DNA of 26,169 bases, taken from the NCBI GenBank assembly GCA_024694785.1, contig JAILJL010000084.1, positions 1-26,169 of the forward strand, in the 5' to 3' direction. The notes beneath the pieces were generated by a model. That model searched no databases. It was not told the DNA's origin and was given only the letters and a program-made list of their open reading frames with translations. Source of the DNA: Lachnospiraceae bacterium (GTDB lineage: Bacteria; Bacillota; Clostridia; Lachnospirales; Lachnospiraceae). Below, in pieces: positions 1 to 7,759 of the stretch. Made by a program: the position numbers and the translations under genes. Numbering within the stretch: position 1 is the stretch's first letter; the number at the start of each line of letters is the position of its first letter.

Positions 1-1
1 T

Positions 2-1042
2 GAAGAGATTTTAAGAGATTTAAGTGAGCCTGAAGTTGCCAATGATTCCAAGAGATTTCAGAAGCTTATGAAGGAGCAGGCTGAGATTACACCGATTGTC
101 GAGACATATAAGGCATATAAGAAAGCCAAACAGGATGAAGAAGATTCTTTGCTTCTTCTTGATGAAGAATCGGATCCTGAGATGAAGGAACTTGCCAAGG
201 CTGAATTAAATGATGCAAAGGACAGAATAGAGAAGCTTGAAGGAGAGCTTAAGATTCTTCTTCTTCCTAAGGACCCTAATGATGATAAGAATGTTATCGT
301 TGAGATAAGAGCGGGTGCCGGTGGTGACGAAGCTGCTTTATTTGCGGCAGAGATATACAGAATGTATACGCATTACGCCGAGAGCATGCATTGGAAGGTT
401 GAGACACTTGACTTTGAAGATATCGGAATCGGTGGTATGAAGTCGGTTGATTTCATGTTATCCGGTAACGGCGTATATTCCAAGATGAAGTACGAGTCGG
501 GTGTACATAGAGTACAAAGAGTTCCGGAGACGGAATCGGGCGGAAGAATTCATACATCCACGATTACTGTTGCGGTTATGCCTGAAGCAGAAGACGTAGA
601 TGTTCATATCGATGAAAAAGATATAAGAATCGATGTTATGCGAGCGTCCGGTAATGGCGGTCAGTGCGTCAATACAACTGACTCCGCGGTTCGTCTTACG
701 CATTATCCTTCGGGAATCGTTGTATATTCACAGACTGAGAAGTCACAGTTACAGAACAAGGAGAAAGCTTTTGCACTCCTTCGTTCAAAGTTATACGATC
801 TTGAGTTGCAGAAGCAGCAGGCTGCCGAATCTGCGGCAAGAAAAAGTCAGGTAGGAACCGGTGACAGATCCGAGAAGATAAGAACCTACAATTTCCCTCA
901 GGGAAGAGTTACAGATCACAGAATCAACCTTACGTTATATACTCTTAATAAGGTTATGAACGGAGATATTCAGGAGATCGTTGACAGCCTTGTTGCGGCA
1001 GATCAGGCTGCAAAGCTTGCCAATATGCAGGATGAACAGTAA
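2..1042 (+). CDS. prfA: Peptide chain release factor 1, 5' end cut by window edge
   Basis: Class I release factor that reads UAA and UAG in the ribosomal A site and triggers hydrolysis of the peptidyl-tRNA. The reading frame is open to the left edge (frame starting at base 2), and the residues before the first internal ATG at 68 read like the normal RF1 N-terminus, so that ATG is not the start; roughly ten residues are missing. Visible landmarks are the codon-recognition loop with PET (RF1 PxT type) near 521-532, followed by SGGRIHTST, and the catalytic GGQ at 656-664. The residue after GGQ is Cys rather than the His of E. coli RF1, in the context [15 protein letters not shown], which I recall as usual in Clostridia. 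The C-terminal [20 protein letters not shown] block is intact. It ends a transcription unit: a strong hairpin follows 11 bases after the stop. The partner methyltransferase gene prmC is not seen downstream. Confidence 0.97.
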   Translation, partial: EEILRDLSEPEVANDSKRFQKLMKEQAEITPIVETYKAYKKAKQDEEDSLLLLDEESDPEMKELAKAELNDAKDRIEKLEGELKILLLPKDPNDDKNVIVEIRAGAGGDEAALFAAEIYRMYTHYAESMHWKVETLDFEDIGIGGMKSVDFMLSGNGVYSKMKYESGVHRVQRVPETESGGRIHTSTITVAVMPEAEDVDVHIDEKDIRIDVMRASGNGGQCVNTTDSAVRLTHYPSGIVVYSQTEKSQLQNKEKAFALLRSKLYDLELQKQQAAESAARKSQVGTGDRSEKIRTYNFPQGRVTDHRINLTLYTLNKVMNGDIQEIVDSLVAADQAAKLANMQDEQ

Positions 1043-1053
1043 TTATATGTATT

Positions 1054-1089
1054 AAAAAGTGGCTACATGTTGAGATGTAGCCACTTTTT
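1054..1089. terminator. Bidirectional intrinsic terminator between prfA and pepF
   Basis: A perfect 15-bp inverted repeat (1054-1068 pairing with 1075-1089) with a 6-base loop GTTGAG. The stem ends in five A on the left and five T on the right, so it has a U-tract in either direction. It lies between the convergent stops of prfA (1042) and pepF (1098) and can serve both. Confidence 0.93.
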
Positions 1090-1097
1090 GATGTATT

Positions 1098-2906
1098 TTA
1101 TTCACCGAGTTCGTCTGTAAGAGCGATAATCTCATCAATGATGCCTCCGATGTAATCGATAGCGTCATTAAGAGGCTTGTCTGTTGTGATATCAACCTTT
1201 GCAAGTGCTGCAAGTCCTACAGGATCAAGTGTGCTTCCTGCACGAAGTACGTTTTTCCAGTCTTCAACGGCAGGAGCGCCTTCCTTCTCAATACGACGTG
1301 CAACTGCGGTTGCAACGGTAAGTCCTGCGGAATATGTATATGAGTAAAGTCCCATATAGTAGTGAGGCTGTCTCATCCATGTAAGTTCTGCACCGTCATT
1401 GATCTCTACCGCATCACCCCAGAATTTCTCGAGAGAATTCCTGAAGATTTCCGATAAGGTATCTGCCTGAACGGAACCGCCCGCATCGATGATTTTATAT
1501 ACTTCTCTTTGATAATATGCTTCCATAAAGTGGGTTACGAAGTTATGGAAGTAAGTATTTTGAATCTGGCTTGATAATACCCATCTCTTAAATCTCTTGT
1601 CACCGCTTGTGGTCTTTAAATAGTTAGCCATAATAAGCTCGTTCATTGTTGAAGGAGCTTCTACGAAGTAAGTTGAAACTTCGGTATCAAAAATTGACTG
1701 GGCATTGTTGCAAGCTCTGAAGTGACCCGCATGACCGAGCTCGTGAGCCAATGTAAATACATCGCTCATCTCACCGTGATATGAGAGAAGGATGAATGAA
1801 TTCTTGCCGTAAGGGCTCGCGCAGAAACCACCGGTTGATTTACCGATATTCTGAGCAAAGTCAATCCATCTGTTATCGAATGCTTCTCTTACCATATCTA
1901 CGTAATCATCGCCTAAGATAGATAAGCCCTTCATACAATATTCCTTGGCACCCTTAAGGTCAACAGAAGGAGTATACGTAGGATCTACCGCAAGCTTGAG
2001 GTCTGCGAATGTCATTTTGTCAAGCTTATGGATCCTCTGCAATAACTTCGCATATTTACGCATATGCGGAGCCAACTTAGCCATAATTGTATCCATCTGG
2101 CGGTCATACATTTCTCTAGTTACCTTCTGGTTGAAGAGTAAGTATTCAAAGACATCCTTATAACCTCTTAATGAAGAATTGATCTTATCTTTTAAGATGT
2201 TGGTCTGATAATAGGTTGCTGTTGTGTTCTGATACTCTGCAATCTTCTTGGAGAAAGCGTCAAAAGCGGCACGACGGACCTTGGTATCTGTTACGTACTC
2301 GTAGTGATCTTCGAAAAGTGAGTAACCAAGAGGATATGTCTTGCCGTCAACCTCAAAATCAGGGAATTGAATATCAGCCATTTTGGTTGTCTCGTATCCT
2401 GTATAGGAAGCTCCCATAACCGGACCGAAAGCAGCGAGTACACGCTCAACTTCTGCCGAAAGCATATGAGGTTTCTCTCTTAAGAGGTCCTTTAAGTAAT
2501 TCTTGGCACCTGTAGCCTTGTTGATTGCCTCGTCGATAACTTTAGGATCCTGAGAAGAGATTTCTACAGGAATGAAGCTTATCTTACTCATGGCCTCGGA
2601 AATGACCATATTGGCTGCGTTATCTTCCTGCTGCAATTTACCGTCGGTATAGTCTACGGAGACACCGAGTGAATTGTAGTTGGAAACCAAAGTGATAAGA
2701 CGGATAAGCTCCATAAAGTCGTTAAGACATGCATTGATAGTATCGGCGTTATTAAGCTTACCCTTGTAGTCATTAAGAATTTTGTCTGCAAGCGCTTTTG
2801 CTTTGTCGCGATCCTTACGCATATCGTCGTCGGTTTTGTAGATTAAAGACCGGTCCCAGGTAAGTTCAACCGGAACCTCGGATCTTTTAACTAATTTTTC
2901 TGCCAT
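1098..2906 (-). CDS. pepF: Oligoendopeptidase F (M3B zinc metallopeptidase)
   Basis: Cytosolic zinc endopeptidase that cuts oligopeptides, feeding amino acids from imported or internal peptides. The 602-residue product has the usual PepF length. The zinc motif HELGH is at residues 388-392 (bases 1731-1745), within LAHELGHAGHF, and the downstream glutamate ligand lies in VEAPSTMNE. The family's C-terminal region with RQPHYYMGLYSYTY is also present. The start is set by ATG at 2906, which has a strong AGGGAGGA ribosome site (2913-2920) and gives MAEKLVKRSEVP. The frame stays open up to an ATG at 3035, but that stretch is AT-rich, has no homology-like sequence and overlaps the likely promoter, so I reject it. 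The gene is monocistronic, bounded by the 1054-1089 terminator and divergent from the ABC importer. Confidence 0.96.
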   Translation of the reverse strand: MAEKLVKRSEVPVELTWDRSLIYKTDDDMRKDRDKAKALADKILNDYKGKLNNADTINACLNDFMELIRLITLVSNYNSLGVSVDYTDGKLQQEDNAANMVISEAMSKISFIPVEISSQDPKVIDEAINKATGAKNYLKDLLREKPHMLSAEVERVLAAFGPVMGASYTGYETTKMADIQFPDFEVDGKTYPLGYSLFEDHYEYVTDTKVRRAAFDAFSKKIAEYQNTTATYYQTNILKDKINSSLRGYKDVFEYLLFNQKVTREMYDRQMDTIMAKLAPHMRKYAKLLQRIHKLDKMTFADLKLAVDPTYTPSVDLKGAKEYCMKGLSILGDDYVDMVREAFDNRWIDFAQNIGKSTGGFCASPYGKNSFILLSYHGEMSDVFTLAHELGHAGHFRACNNAQSIFDTEVSTYFVEAPSTMNELIMANYLKTTSGDKRFKRWVLSSQIQNTYFHNFVTHFMEAYYQREVYKIIDAGGSVQADTLSEIFRNSLEKFWGDAVEINDGAELTWMRQPHYYMGLYSYTYSAGLTVATAVARRIEKEGAPAVEDWKNVLRAGSTLDPVGLAALAKVDITTDKPLNDAIDYIGGIIDEIIALTDELGE

Positions 2907-2912
2907 TACTGA

Positions 2913-2920
2913 TCCTCCCT
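2913..2920 (-). promoter_or_regulatory. Ribosome binding site deciding the pepF start
   Basis: On the minus strand this reads AGGGAGGA, 6 bases before ATG at 2906. No comparable site precedes the in-frame ATG at 3035, so it fixes the start. Confidence 0.85.
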
Positions 2921-2930
2921 TAAGTAAAAC

Positions 2931-2973
2931 ATTATAATTGTAGTATATAATACCTATAATTTTAAATCCACAA
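2931..2973 (-). promoter_or_regulatory. Candidate promoter of pepF
   Basis: On the minus strand a perfect TATAAT occupies 2936-2931, about 25 bases before the start codon. The -35 element is poor: TTATAG at 2959-2954 gives a 17-base spacer. An alternative is TTGTGG (2973-2968), 17 bases from TTATAT (2950-2945). The region is very AT-rich, so either choice is tentative. Confidence 0.35.
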
Positions 2974-2999
2974 AAAGATGAAAAAACTGACGATTTTGT

Positions 3000-3028
3000 T
3001 TGATTAGATAGGTTAAAAATGATACCAT
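3000..3028 (+). promoter_or_regulatory. Candidate promoter of the importer/pfs/luxS run
   Basis: TTGATT (3000-3005), a 17-base spacer and TACCAT (3023-3028): four of six matches at each box of a sigma-70/sigma-A type promoter, about 45 bases before the permease start. The 2907-3071 spacer holds no structured leader such as a T-box or SAM riboswitch that I could fold by eye, only a weak 4-bp CCAT/ATGG repeat. Confidence 0.35.
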
Positions 3029-3059
3029 TATTCATATGGGTTAATTTGCTTTCTTATAC

Positions 3060-3064
3060 GAGGT
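3060..3064 (+). promoter_or_regulatory. Ribosome binding site supporting a TTG start
   Basis: GAGGT with 7 bases before TTG at 3072. There is no ATG in a suitable place, and the resulting N-terminus fits the permease family, so the unusual start codon is accepted. Confidence 0.7.
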
Positions 3065-3071
3065 AATAGTT

Positions 3072-3764
3072 TTGGCAGAATTTTTTGTAAATACGTTACA
3101 GTTTTCCGAACGACTGGTCACGATATTTTTTGATTCGTTCGGGAAAATCTTTGTACCGGGTATCAAAGTTACGATTCCTTTAACGTTGATTTCCTTTTCG
3201 ATATCGCTTGTGATAGCGGTATTCGCGGCACTTGTGCAGTATGCAAGGGTGCCGGTGTTGCGCCACATTGCGCGCTTTTATATATGGATAGTAAGAGGAA
3301 CACCGCTTTTGGTCCAGTTGTTCGTTATATTCTTTGGATTACCGAGCCTCGGTGTACTGCTTAATCCTTTTCCTGCCGCAATCATAGTATTTTCACTTAA
3401 TACCGGTGCCTATGATGCAGAGAATATAAGGGCGGCCATAGAGGCAGTGCCCAAGGGACAGATAGAAGCGGGATATTGTGTAGGTATGAGTTATATGCAG
3501 ATAATATTCCGTATAGTATTGCCGCAGGCATTGCGTACGGCATTTCCGCCTTTGTCCAATTCGCTTATATCACTTGTCAAGGATACCTCACTTGCAGCCA
3601 ACATTACGGTTGTGGAGATGTTCATGGCTACACAGCGTATAGTGGCAAGAACTTATGAACCATTGCTGCTATACATTGAAGTTGCGCTTATATATCTTAT
3701 ATTCTGCACTATTCTTACAAAAGTGCAGACCGTATGGGAGCGTCGCTTACGTGCACTTGATTAG
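3072..3764 (+). CDS. Amino acid ABC transporter, permease subunit
   Basis: Membrane subunit of a polar amino acid importer (HisMQ/TcyB type, BPD_transp_1 family). The 230-residue protein has hydrophobic segments near residues 32-56, 80-100 and 195-215, the family's RGTPLLVQL stretch (residues 75-83), and the cytoplasmic EAA loop that docks on the ATPase: EAG at 132-134, G138 and LP at 150-151. Translation appears to start at TTG (3072), supported by a GAGGT site. The ATPase gene begins 10 bases after the stop and the binding protein follows that, giving the compact order permease, ATPase, binding protein. Only one permease gene is present, so the transporter probably uses a homodimer. The substrate cannot be read from this subunit; the neighbours suggest a sulfur amino acid. 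Confidence 0.93.
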   Translation: MAEFFVNTLQFSERLVTIFFDSFGKIFVPGIKVTIPLTLISFSISLVIAVFAALVQYARVPVLRHIARFYIWIVRGTPLLVQLFVIFFGLPSLGVLLNPFPAAIIVFSLNTGAYDAENIRAAIEAVPKGQIEAGYCVGMSYMQIIFRIVLPQALRTAFPPLSNSLISLVKDTSLAANITVVEMFMATQRIVARTYEPLLLYIEVALIYLIFCTILTKVQTVWERRLRALD

Positions 3765-3774
3765 GAGTGTTATA

Positions 3775-4515
3775 ATGCTTACTGTTAAAGATATACATAA
3801 ATCCTTCGGTGACTTGCAGGTGCTTAAGGGTATTGATTTTACAATTAATAAAGGCGATGTTATAGCTGTTCTCGGGTCATCCGGTTCCGGCAAGACGACT
3901 TTGCTTCGATGCATGAACTTTCTTGAGAAGGCTGATAGCGGAGTGCTTATCTTTGATGATGAAGAATTCGATCTTCATAAGATAAGGAAAAAGGACATTA
4001 ACAGATTAAGGAAAAAGACGGCTTTCGTATTCCAGAATTATAATCTTTTCCGTAATCTTACAGCCTTGCAGAATGTGACCATAGGGCTTACGGTTGCAAG
4101 AAAGATGGATAAAAAGACTGCGGAGGAGATTGGCCTTAAGATGCTTGATAAGGTAGGTCTTCTTGACAGGAAGGATCACTATCCTAATGAGCTTTCGGGA
4201 GGACAGCAGCAAAGAGTGGCTATAGCAAGGGCATTAGCCACGAGTCCGGAAGTTATTTTCTTTGATGAGCCGACATCTGCACTCGATCCCGAACTTATAG
4301 GAGAGGTACTTTCCGTAATGAAGGATCTGGCAGAAGAAGGAATGACCATGGTGGTCGTTACACATGAACTCAACTTTGCGGCGAATGTCGCGAAGAAAGT
4401 TATATTTATGGAGGACGGACAGATACTTGAAAGCAATACGGCGGAAGAGTTCTTCAAATCCCCAAAAGAAGAAAGAACCAAAGAGTTCTTGGCAATAATT
4501 AATCACGACAATTAG
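3775..4515 (+). CDS. Amino acid ABC transporter, ATP-binding subunit
   Basis: ATPase of the polar amino acid importer (GlnQ/HisP/TcyC type), 246 residues, acting on the inner face of the membrane. It shows Walker [10 protein letters not shown] (34-42), signature LSGGQQQR (140-147), Walker B with FDEP (163-166) followed by TSALDPE, and the switch histidine in VVVTHEL. The start at 3775 has an AGGAGTG ribosome site and gives [12 protein letters not shown], the normal family start. The frame is open back to 3655, but that extension overlaps the permease gene and does not look like protein of this family. The stop overlaps the ribosome site of the binding-protein gene, so the three subunits are likely translated together. 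Confidence 0.96.
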   Translation: MLTVKDIHKSFGDLQVLKGIDFTINKGDVIAVLGSSGSGKTTLLRCMNFLEKADSGVLIFDDEEFDLHKIRKKDINRLRKKTAFVFQNYNLFRNLTALQNVTIGLTVARKMDKKTAEEIGLKMLDKVGLLDRKDHYPNELSGGQQQRVAIARALATSPEVIFFDEPTSALDPELIGEVLSVMKDLAEEGMTMVVVTHELNFAANVAKKVIFMEDGQILESNTAEEFFKSPKEERTKEFLAIINHDN

Positions 4516-4526
4516 GAGGAAAGAAG

Positions 4527-5336
4527 ATGAAGCGATTATTATCATTATTACTTATTTTGACTATGTGCATCGGTATGTTATCACTTACGGCATGTGGTAA
4601 AAGTGAGGAGAGTGCGGAGAAGACACTTCTTGAAGAAGTAACAGAGAGAGGAAGTATTATAATTGCAACAGAAGGAACATGGGCACCTTGGACATATCAT
4701 GATGAAAACGATATTCTTACGGGATTCGATATCGAAGTTGCAAAGGCAGTATGCGAGAAGATGGGCCTTAAGGCAGAATTTGTAGAAGTTGAATGGGATG
4801 GAATCCTGGCAGGCGTTGAGTCCGGAAGATATGATATTGCAGCCAACGGCGTAGAGATCGATGAGGAGAGAGAAGAGAAGTATTATTTCTGCGATCCTTA
4901 CGCATATATTCATACAGCTTTGATAGTTCAGGCATCAAATGAGGAGATTAAGAGCTTCGAAGATCTGGATGGCAAGACAACTGCCAATACATTACAGTCT
5001 ACTTACGCTAAGCTTGCGGAAAGCTACGGAGCAACCGTAACAGGTGTTGACGATCTTGCACAGACAATCGAACTTTTAATCGCAGGAAGAATCGATGCTA
5101 CACTCAATGCAGATGTATCTTATTATGATTATCTTACTCAGCATCCGGATGCAGCCATCAAGCTTGTTGCATCGACAAAGGATGCGTCAAAGGTTGCATT
5201 TCCTGTTAAGAAATCCGATAGAAACAAGACTTTTATAGAGGCAGTTAATAAGGCACTCGGCGAACTTTATGCAGACGGAACGATTGCAAAGCTTTCTATC
5301 AAGTTTTTTGGTGGAGATATTACTAAGAGTGAGTAG
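4527..5336 (+). CDS. Amino acid ABC transporter substrate-binding lipoprotein (cystine-type candidate)
   Basis: Extracellular solute-binding protein of family 3, anchored as a lipoprotein. Residues 1-23 form a signal peptide with positive start, hydrophobic core and lipobox SLTAC (Cys23 lipidated). The mature part has the periplasmic-binding-protein pattern: GTWAPWTYHDE, LTGFDIEVAKAV, WDGILAGVESGRYD, and the ending FFGGDIT. Wording such as WDG-L and the FG-D-T ending resembles cystine binders of the FliY/TcyA group as I remember them, but this is weak evidence and glutamine or other polar amino acids remain possible. A textbook AGGAGGA site precedes ATG at 4527. The gene is followed 9 bases later by the nucleosidase gene, which favours a sulfur amino acid role by context. 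Confidence 0.9.
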   Translation: MKRLLSLLLILTMCIGMLSLTACGKSEESAEKTLLEEVTERGSIIIATEGTWAPWTYHDENDILTGFDIEVAKAVCEKMGLKAEFVEVEWDGILAGVESGRYDIAANGVEIDEEREEKYYFCDPYAYIHTALIVQASNEEIKSFEDLDGKTTANTLQSTYAKLAESYGATVTGVDDLAQTIELLIAGRIDATLNADVSYYDYLTQHPDAAIKLVASTKDASKVAFPVKKSDRNKTFIEAVNKALGELYADGTIAKLSIKFFGGDITKSE

Positions 5337-5345
5337 GAGTTATAT

Positions 5346-6050
5346 ATGTTAATTGGTATAATCGGAGCGATGGAGTCCGAAGTACGGGGATTAATCAGCG
5401 GACTTACGGTCGAGCCCATTGTGAAGAAGGTAGGAATAAGAACCTTTGTATCGGGTAAGATAGGTAATACCGATGTAGTCATATGTCAGTCGGGAGTGGG
5501 TAAAGTCAATATGGCAGCAATGACACAGGCGCTTATTGATAATTATCATCCTGATTATCTGCTTAATACCGGAATTGCAGGGTCTTTAAATCCGGCAATC
5601 GATATAGGTGATGTAGTGCTTGCTACAGAGGCAGTGGAACACGATATGTCGGTTGGACCTTTCGGATACCCTAAGGGACAGGTTCCGGGAATGGATGTAT
5701 TTGCTTTCCCTTGTGATGAGAAGCTTAGAAAGATAGCGAAGGAAAGCTGCGAGAAAGTTAATCCGGATATCAAAGTGTTTGAAGGAAGAGTGCTTACCGG
5801 AGATATATTCGTAAGTGACAGTGATTTAAAGACGGAACTGAAGGATACCTTTGATGGTATATGTGCCGAGATGGAAGGCGCGGCGCTTGCACATACTGCA
5901 TACATTAATAAGGTACCTTGCCTTATCTTACGGGTTATTTCTGACAAAGCAGACAACAGTGCCGAGGAGGATTATCCGACATTTGAGGCAAAGGCTGCAG
6001 AGCATTCTTTGAACCTTACAAAGGAATTTATCAGGAGATTAGGGGAATAA
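5346..6050 (+). CDS. mtnN: 5'-methylthioadenosine/S-adenosylhomocysteine nucleosidase (Pfs)
   Basis: Cytosolic enzyme that removes adenine from S-adenosylhomocysteine (and from methylthioadenosine), giving S-ribosylhomocysteine for LuxS and relieving inhibition of methyltransferases. The 234-residue length is typical. The start MLIGIIGAMESEV places Glu12 as in the E. coli enzyme; CAEMEGAA carries Glu177, and RVISDKAD carries the catalytic Asp200, each offset by three from the E. coli Glu174 and Asp197. The first half contains the TGIAGSL phosphorylase-fold motif. The stop codon TAA shares its last base with the ATG of the MFS gene (6050), which suggests translational coupling. LuxS, the next enzyme of the pathway, is encoded immediately after that carrier. 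Confidence 0.97.
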   Translation: MLIGIIGAMESEVRGLISGLTVEPIVKKVGIRTFVSGKIGNTDVVICQSGVGKVNMAAMTQALIDNYHPDYLLNTGIAGSLNPAIDIGDVVLATEAVEHDMSVGPFGYPKGQVPGMDVFAFPCDEKLRKIAKESCEKVNPDIKVFEGRVLTGDIFVSDSDLKTELKDTFDGICAEMEGAALAHTAYINKVPCLILRVISDKADNSAEEDYPTFEAKAAEHSLNLTKEFIRRLGE

Positions 6051-7255
6051 TGAAAAGTCTTAATAGAACAGCGTATGCCGTAATGGGAGTGATCATGCTT
6101 CTTATGGCAGGTTTCATATATGCATGGTCGGTTATGGCAGCTGTCATCAATAAAGAATTGGTGATAGCGCAGGGAACCTTGTCTCTTACTTTTACGCTTG
6201 TAATGATCACCTTTTGTCTCGGGGGCCTGATAGCGGGAATAATCGGAAAGAAGAGCACGGTACGTGATTTACTTGTGCCTGCGACGATTATGTTATCAAT
6301 GGGACTTGTAATTGCGTCATATACGAAGGGTGTAGCGCTTTTATACATAGGATTTGGAATCATATCGGGACTTGGTTCGGGAATCATATATAATGTCGTA
6401 ATGAGCAATATATCGAAGTGGTTCCCGGATAAGCAGGGATTCATCTCGGGTATTATGCTTATGGGATTCGGAATCTCAAGCTTTATAGTCGGTAAGCTTT
6501 TTGTTGCCATGTCTTCAGGCAGTATATCGCTCTGGAGAACTACATTTAAGTTATTTGCAATTGCGGCCTTCGTCATTATGGCAATCTTAAGCTTCATGTT
6601 CAAGGGTCCCGCCGATAATTACAAGGTAGAAGGAATGGCGAAAGCCAAGAAGGAGCCTGCAACAGAGCTTGAGCCTAAGAAAATGATAGGCTATAAGGCA
6701 TTTATTATCTATTACGTATGGGCAATTCTTACAACCGGTGCGGGACTTACAATCGTGTCACAGGCAAGCGGAATTGTGACCCAGGTTAATGATAAGATCG
6801 GTGCGGGCGATATTGCAACTATAGTCGGAGTGCTTGCTATAGCAAACGGACTCGGAAGAGTTATATTCGGAGCGCTTTTTGACAAGCTAAATGCAAGAAC
6901 CGTAATGGTAATGGATGTGGCGGCGTATATACTTGCGGGATGGTGCTTTATACTGGCACTTCTTCATAATACGACGATATCTGCAATTATAGGATTCGTC
7001 ATTTGCGGAATTGCTTATGGTGCCGTTCCGACAATCAATTCGGCAATTATAAGTGACTACTTCGGAAGACGGAATTTCGCGATCAACTATTCGATAACCA
7101 ATACAAATCTTATAATCGCGTCATTTGCATCGACTATAGCAGGAAGAATATATGACAGCTTCGGTACATATATGAAGGTCGTTGCGGTTATGCTTATATA
7201 TGTGCTTGTTGCATTGATTATGATAATACCATTAAGACGTCCAAAGGGGGAATAG
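6050..7255 (+). CDS. MFS transporter of the oxalate/formate antiporter (OFA) type, between pfs and luxS
   Basis: Membrane carrier of 401 residues with about twelve hydrophobic segments and a polar central loop near residues 183-213 (GPADNY to EPKK). The start MKSLNRTAYAVMGVIMLLMAG and the block SNISKWFPDKQGFISG in the first half are of the OFA subfamily pattern; the second half has FGRRNFAINYS, matching the region before helix 11. After NYS the sequence TNTNLI differs from the small/aromatic stretch I recall in oxalate and related carriers, so the substrate is probably not oxalate. Start ATG overlaps the pfs stop by one base and luxS begins one base after the TAG stop, so the three are almost certainly one translation-coupled unit. 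Transport of a methyl-cycle product is an inference from position only. Confidence 0.88.
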   Translation: MKSLNRTAYAVMGVIMLLMAGFIYAWSVMAAVINKELVIAQGTLSLTFTLVMITFCLGGLIAGIIGKKSTVRDLLVPATIMLSMGLVIASYTKGVALLYIGFGIISGLGSGIIYNVVMSNISKWFPDKQGFISGIMLMGFGISSFIVGKLFVAMSSGSISLWRTTFKLFAIAAFVIMAILSFMFKGPADNYKVEGMAKAKKEPATELEPKKMIGYKAFIIYYVWAILTTGAGLTIVSQASGIVTQVNDKIGAGDIATIVGVLAIANGLGRVIFGALFDKLNARTVMVMDVAAYILAGWCFILALLHNTTISAIIGFVICGIAYGAVPTINSAIISDYFGRRNFAINYSITNTNLIIASFASTIAGRIYDSFGTYMKVVAVMLIYVLVALIMIIPLRRPKGE

Positions 7256-7256
7256 T

Positions 7257-7736
7257 ATGGAGAAGATAGCTTCTTTTACCGTTAATCATCTGACGCTTAT
7301 GCCGGGTGTATATGTATCAAGAAGGGATAATGTTAATGGTAATATTATCACGACATTTGATATAAGAATCACGCGTCCCAATAAAGAGCCGGTGATCAAT
7401 ACCGCGGAGATGCATGCGATGGAGCATCTTGGGGCAACGTATCTTAGAAATGACAGCGAGTGGAAGGATAAGTGTATCTATTTCGGACCGATGGGATGCA
7501 GAACGGGATTCTATCTTATACTTGCGGGCGATCTTAAGTCACAGGATATAATTGAGTTGCTTAAGAAGATGTTTAAGTGGATGGCAGATTACGAGGGAGA
7601 GATTCCGGGACAGTCTGCAAGAGATTGCGGTAATTACCTGGATCTTAATCTTCCTATGGCCAAGTATGTGTCTGAGAAGTATTATAAAGAAGTATTATTA
7701 AATATTACCGGGGATAGAATGGAATATCCGGAATAA
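7257..7736 (+). CDS. luxS: S-ribosylhomocysteine lyase (AI-2 synthase)
   Basis: Cytosolic metalloenzyme that splits S-ribosylhomocysteine into homocysteine and 4,5-dihydroxy-2,3-pentanedione, the precursor of autoinducer-2. At 159 residues it has family length. Metal ligands are visible as His53 and His57 in HAMEH with Glu56 between them, and Cys124 in SARDCGNY; the catalytic Cys81 is in GPMGCRTGFY. An AAAGGGGG ribosome site (7244-7250) lies in the end of the MFS gene. It completes the route begun by Pfs two genes upstream. No AI-2 receptor or lsr-type uptake gene is in the window, so whether AI-2 is a signal here or only a by-product of homocysteine recovery is open. Confidence 0.98.
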   Translation: MEKIASFTVNHLTLMPGVYVSRRDNVNGNIITTFDIRITRPNKEPVINTAEMHAMEHLGATYLRNDSEWKDKCIYFGPMGCRTGFYLILAGDLKSQDIIELLKKMFKWMADYEGEIPGQSARDCGNYLDLNLPMAKYVSEKYYKEVLLNITGDRMEYPE

Positions 7737-7759
7737 GGGGAATATCAGGAGGAATTAAA

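Noticed and set aside
649..672. Cys instead of His after the GGQ motif of RF1
   Set aside because: I recall GNGGQCVN as common in clostridial RF1, so it is a lineage trait and not a defect.
2907..3035. Extension of PepF to an upstream in-frame ATG at 3035
   Set aside because: The extra 43 residues are low-complexity AT-rich text, overlap the likely promoter, and have no ribosome site, whereas ATG 2906 has AGGGAGGA.
2907..3071. Possible SAM riboswitch or T-box before the importer/pfs/luxS unit
   Set aside because: The spacer is only 165 bases, shared with a divergent gene, and shows no long stems, no T-box sequence and no terminator hairpin.
3655..3774. Upstream extension of the ABC ATPase
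   Set aside because: It overlaps the permease coding sequence in another frame, and ATG 3775 gives the normal family start with a good ribosome site.
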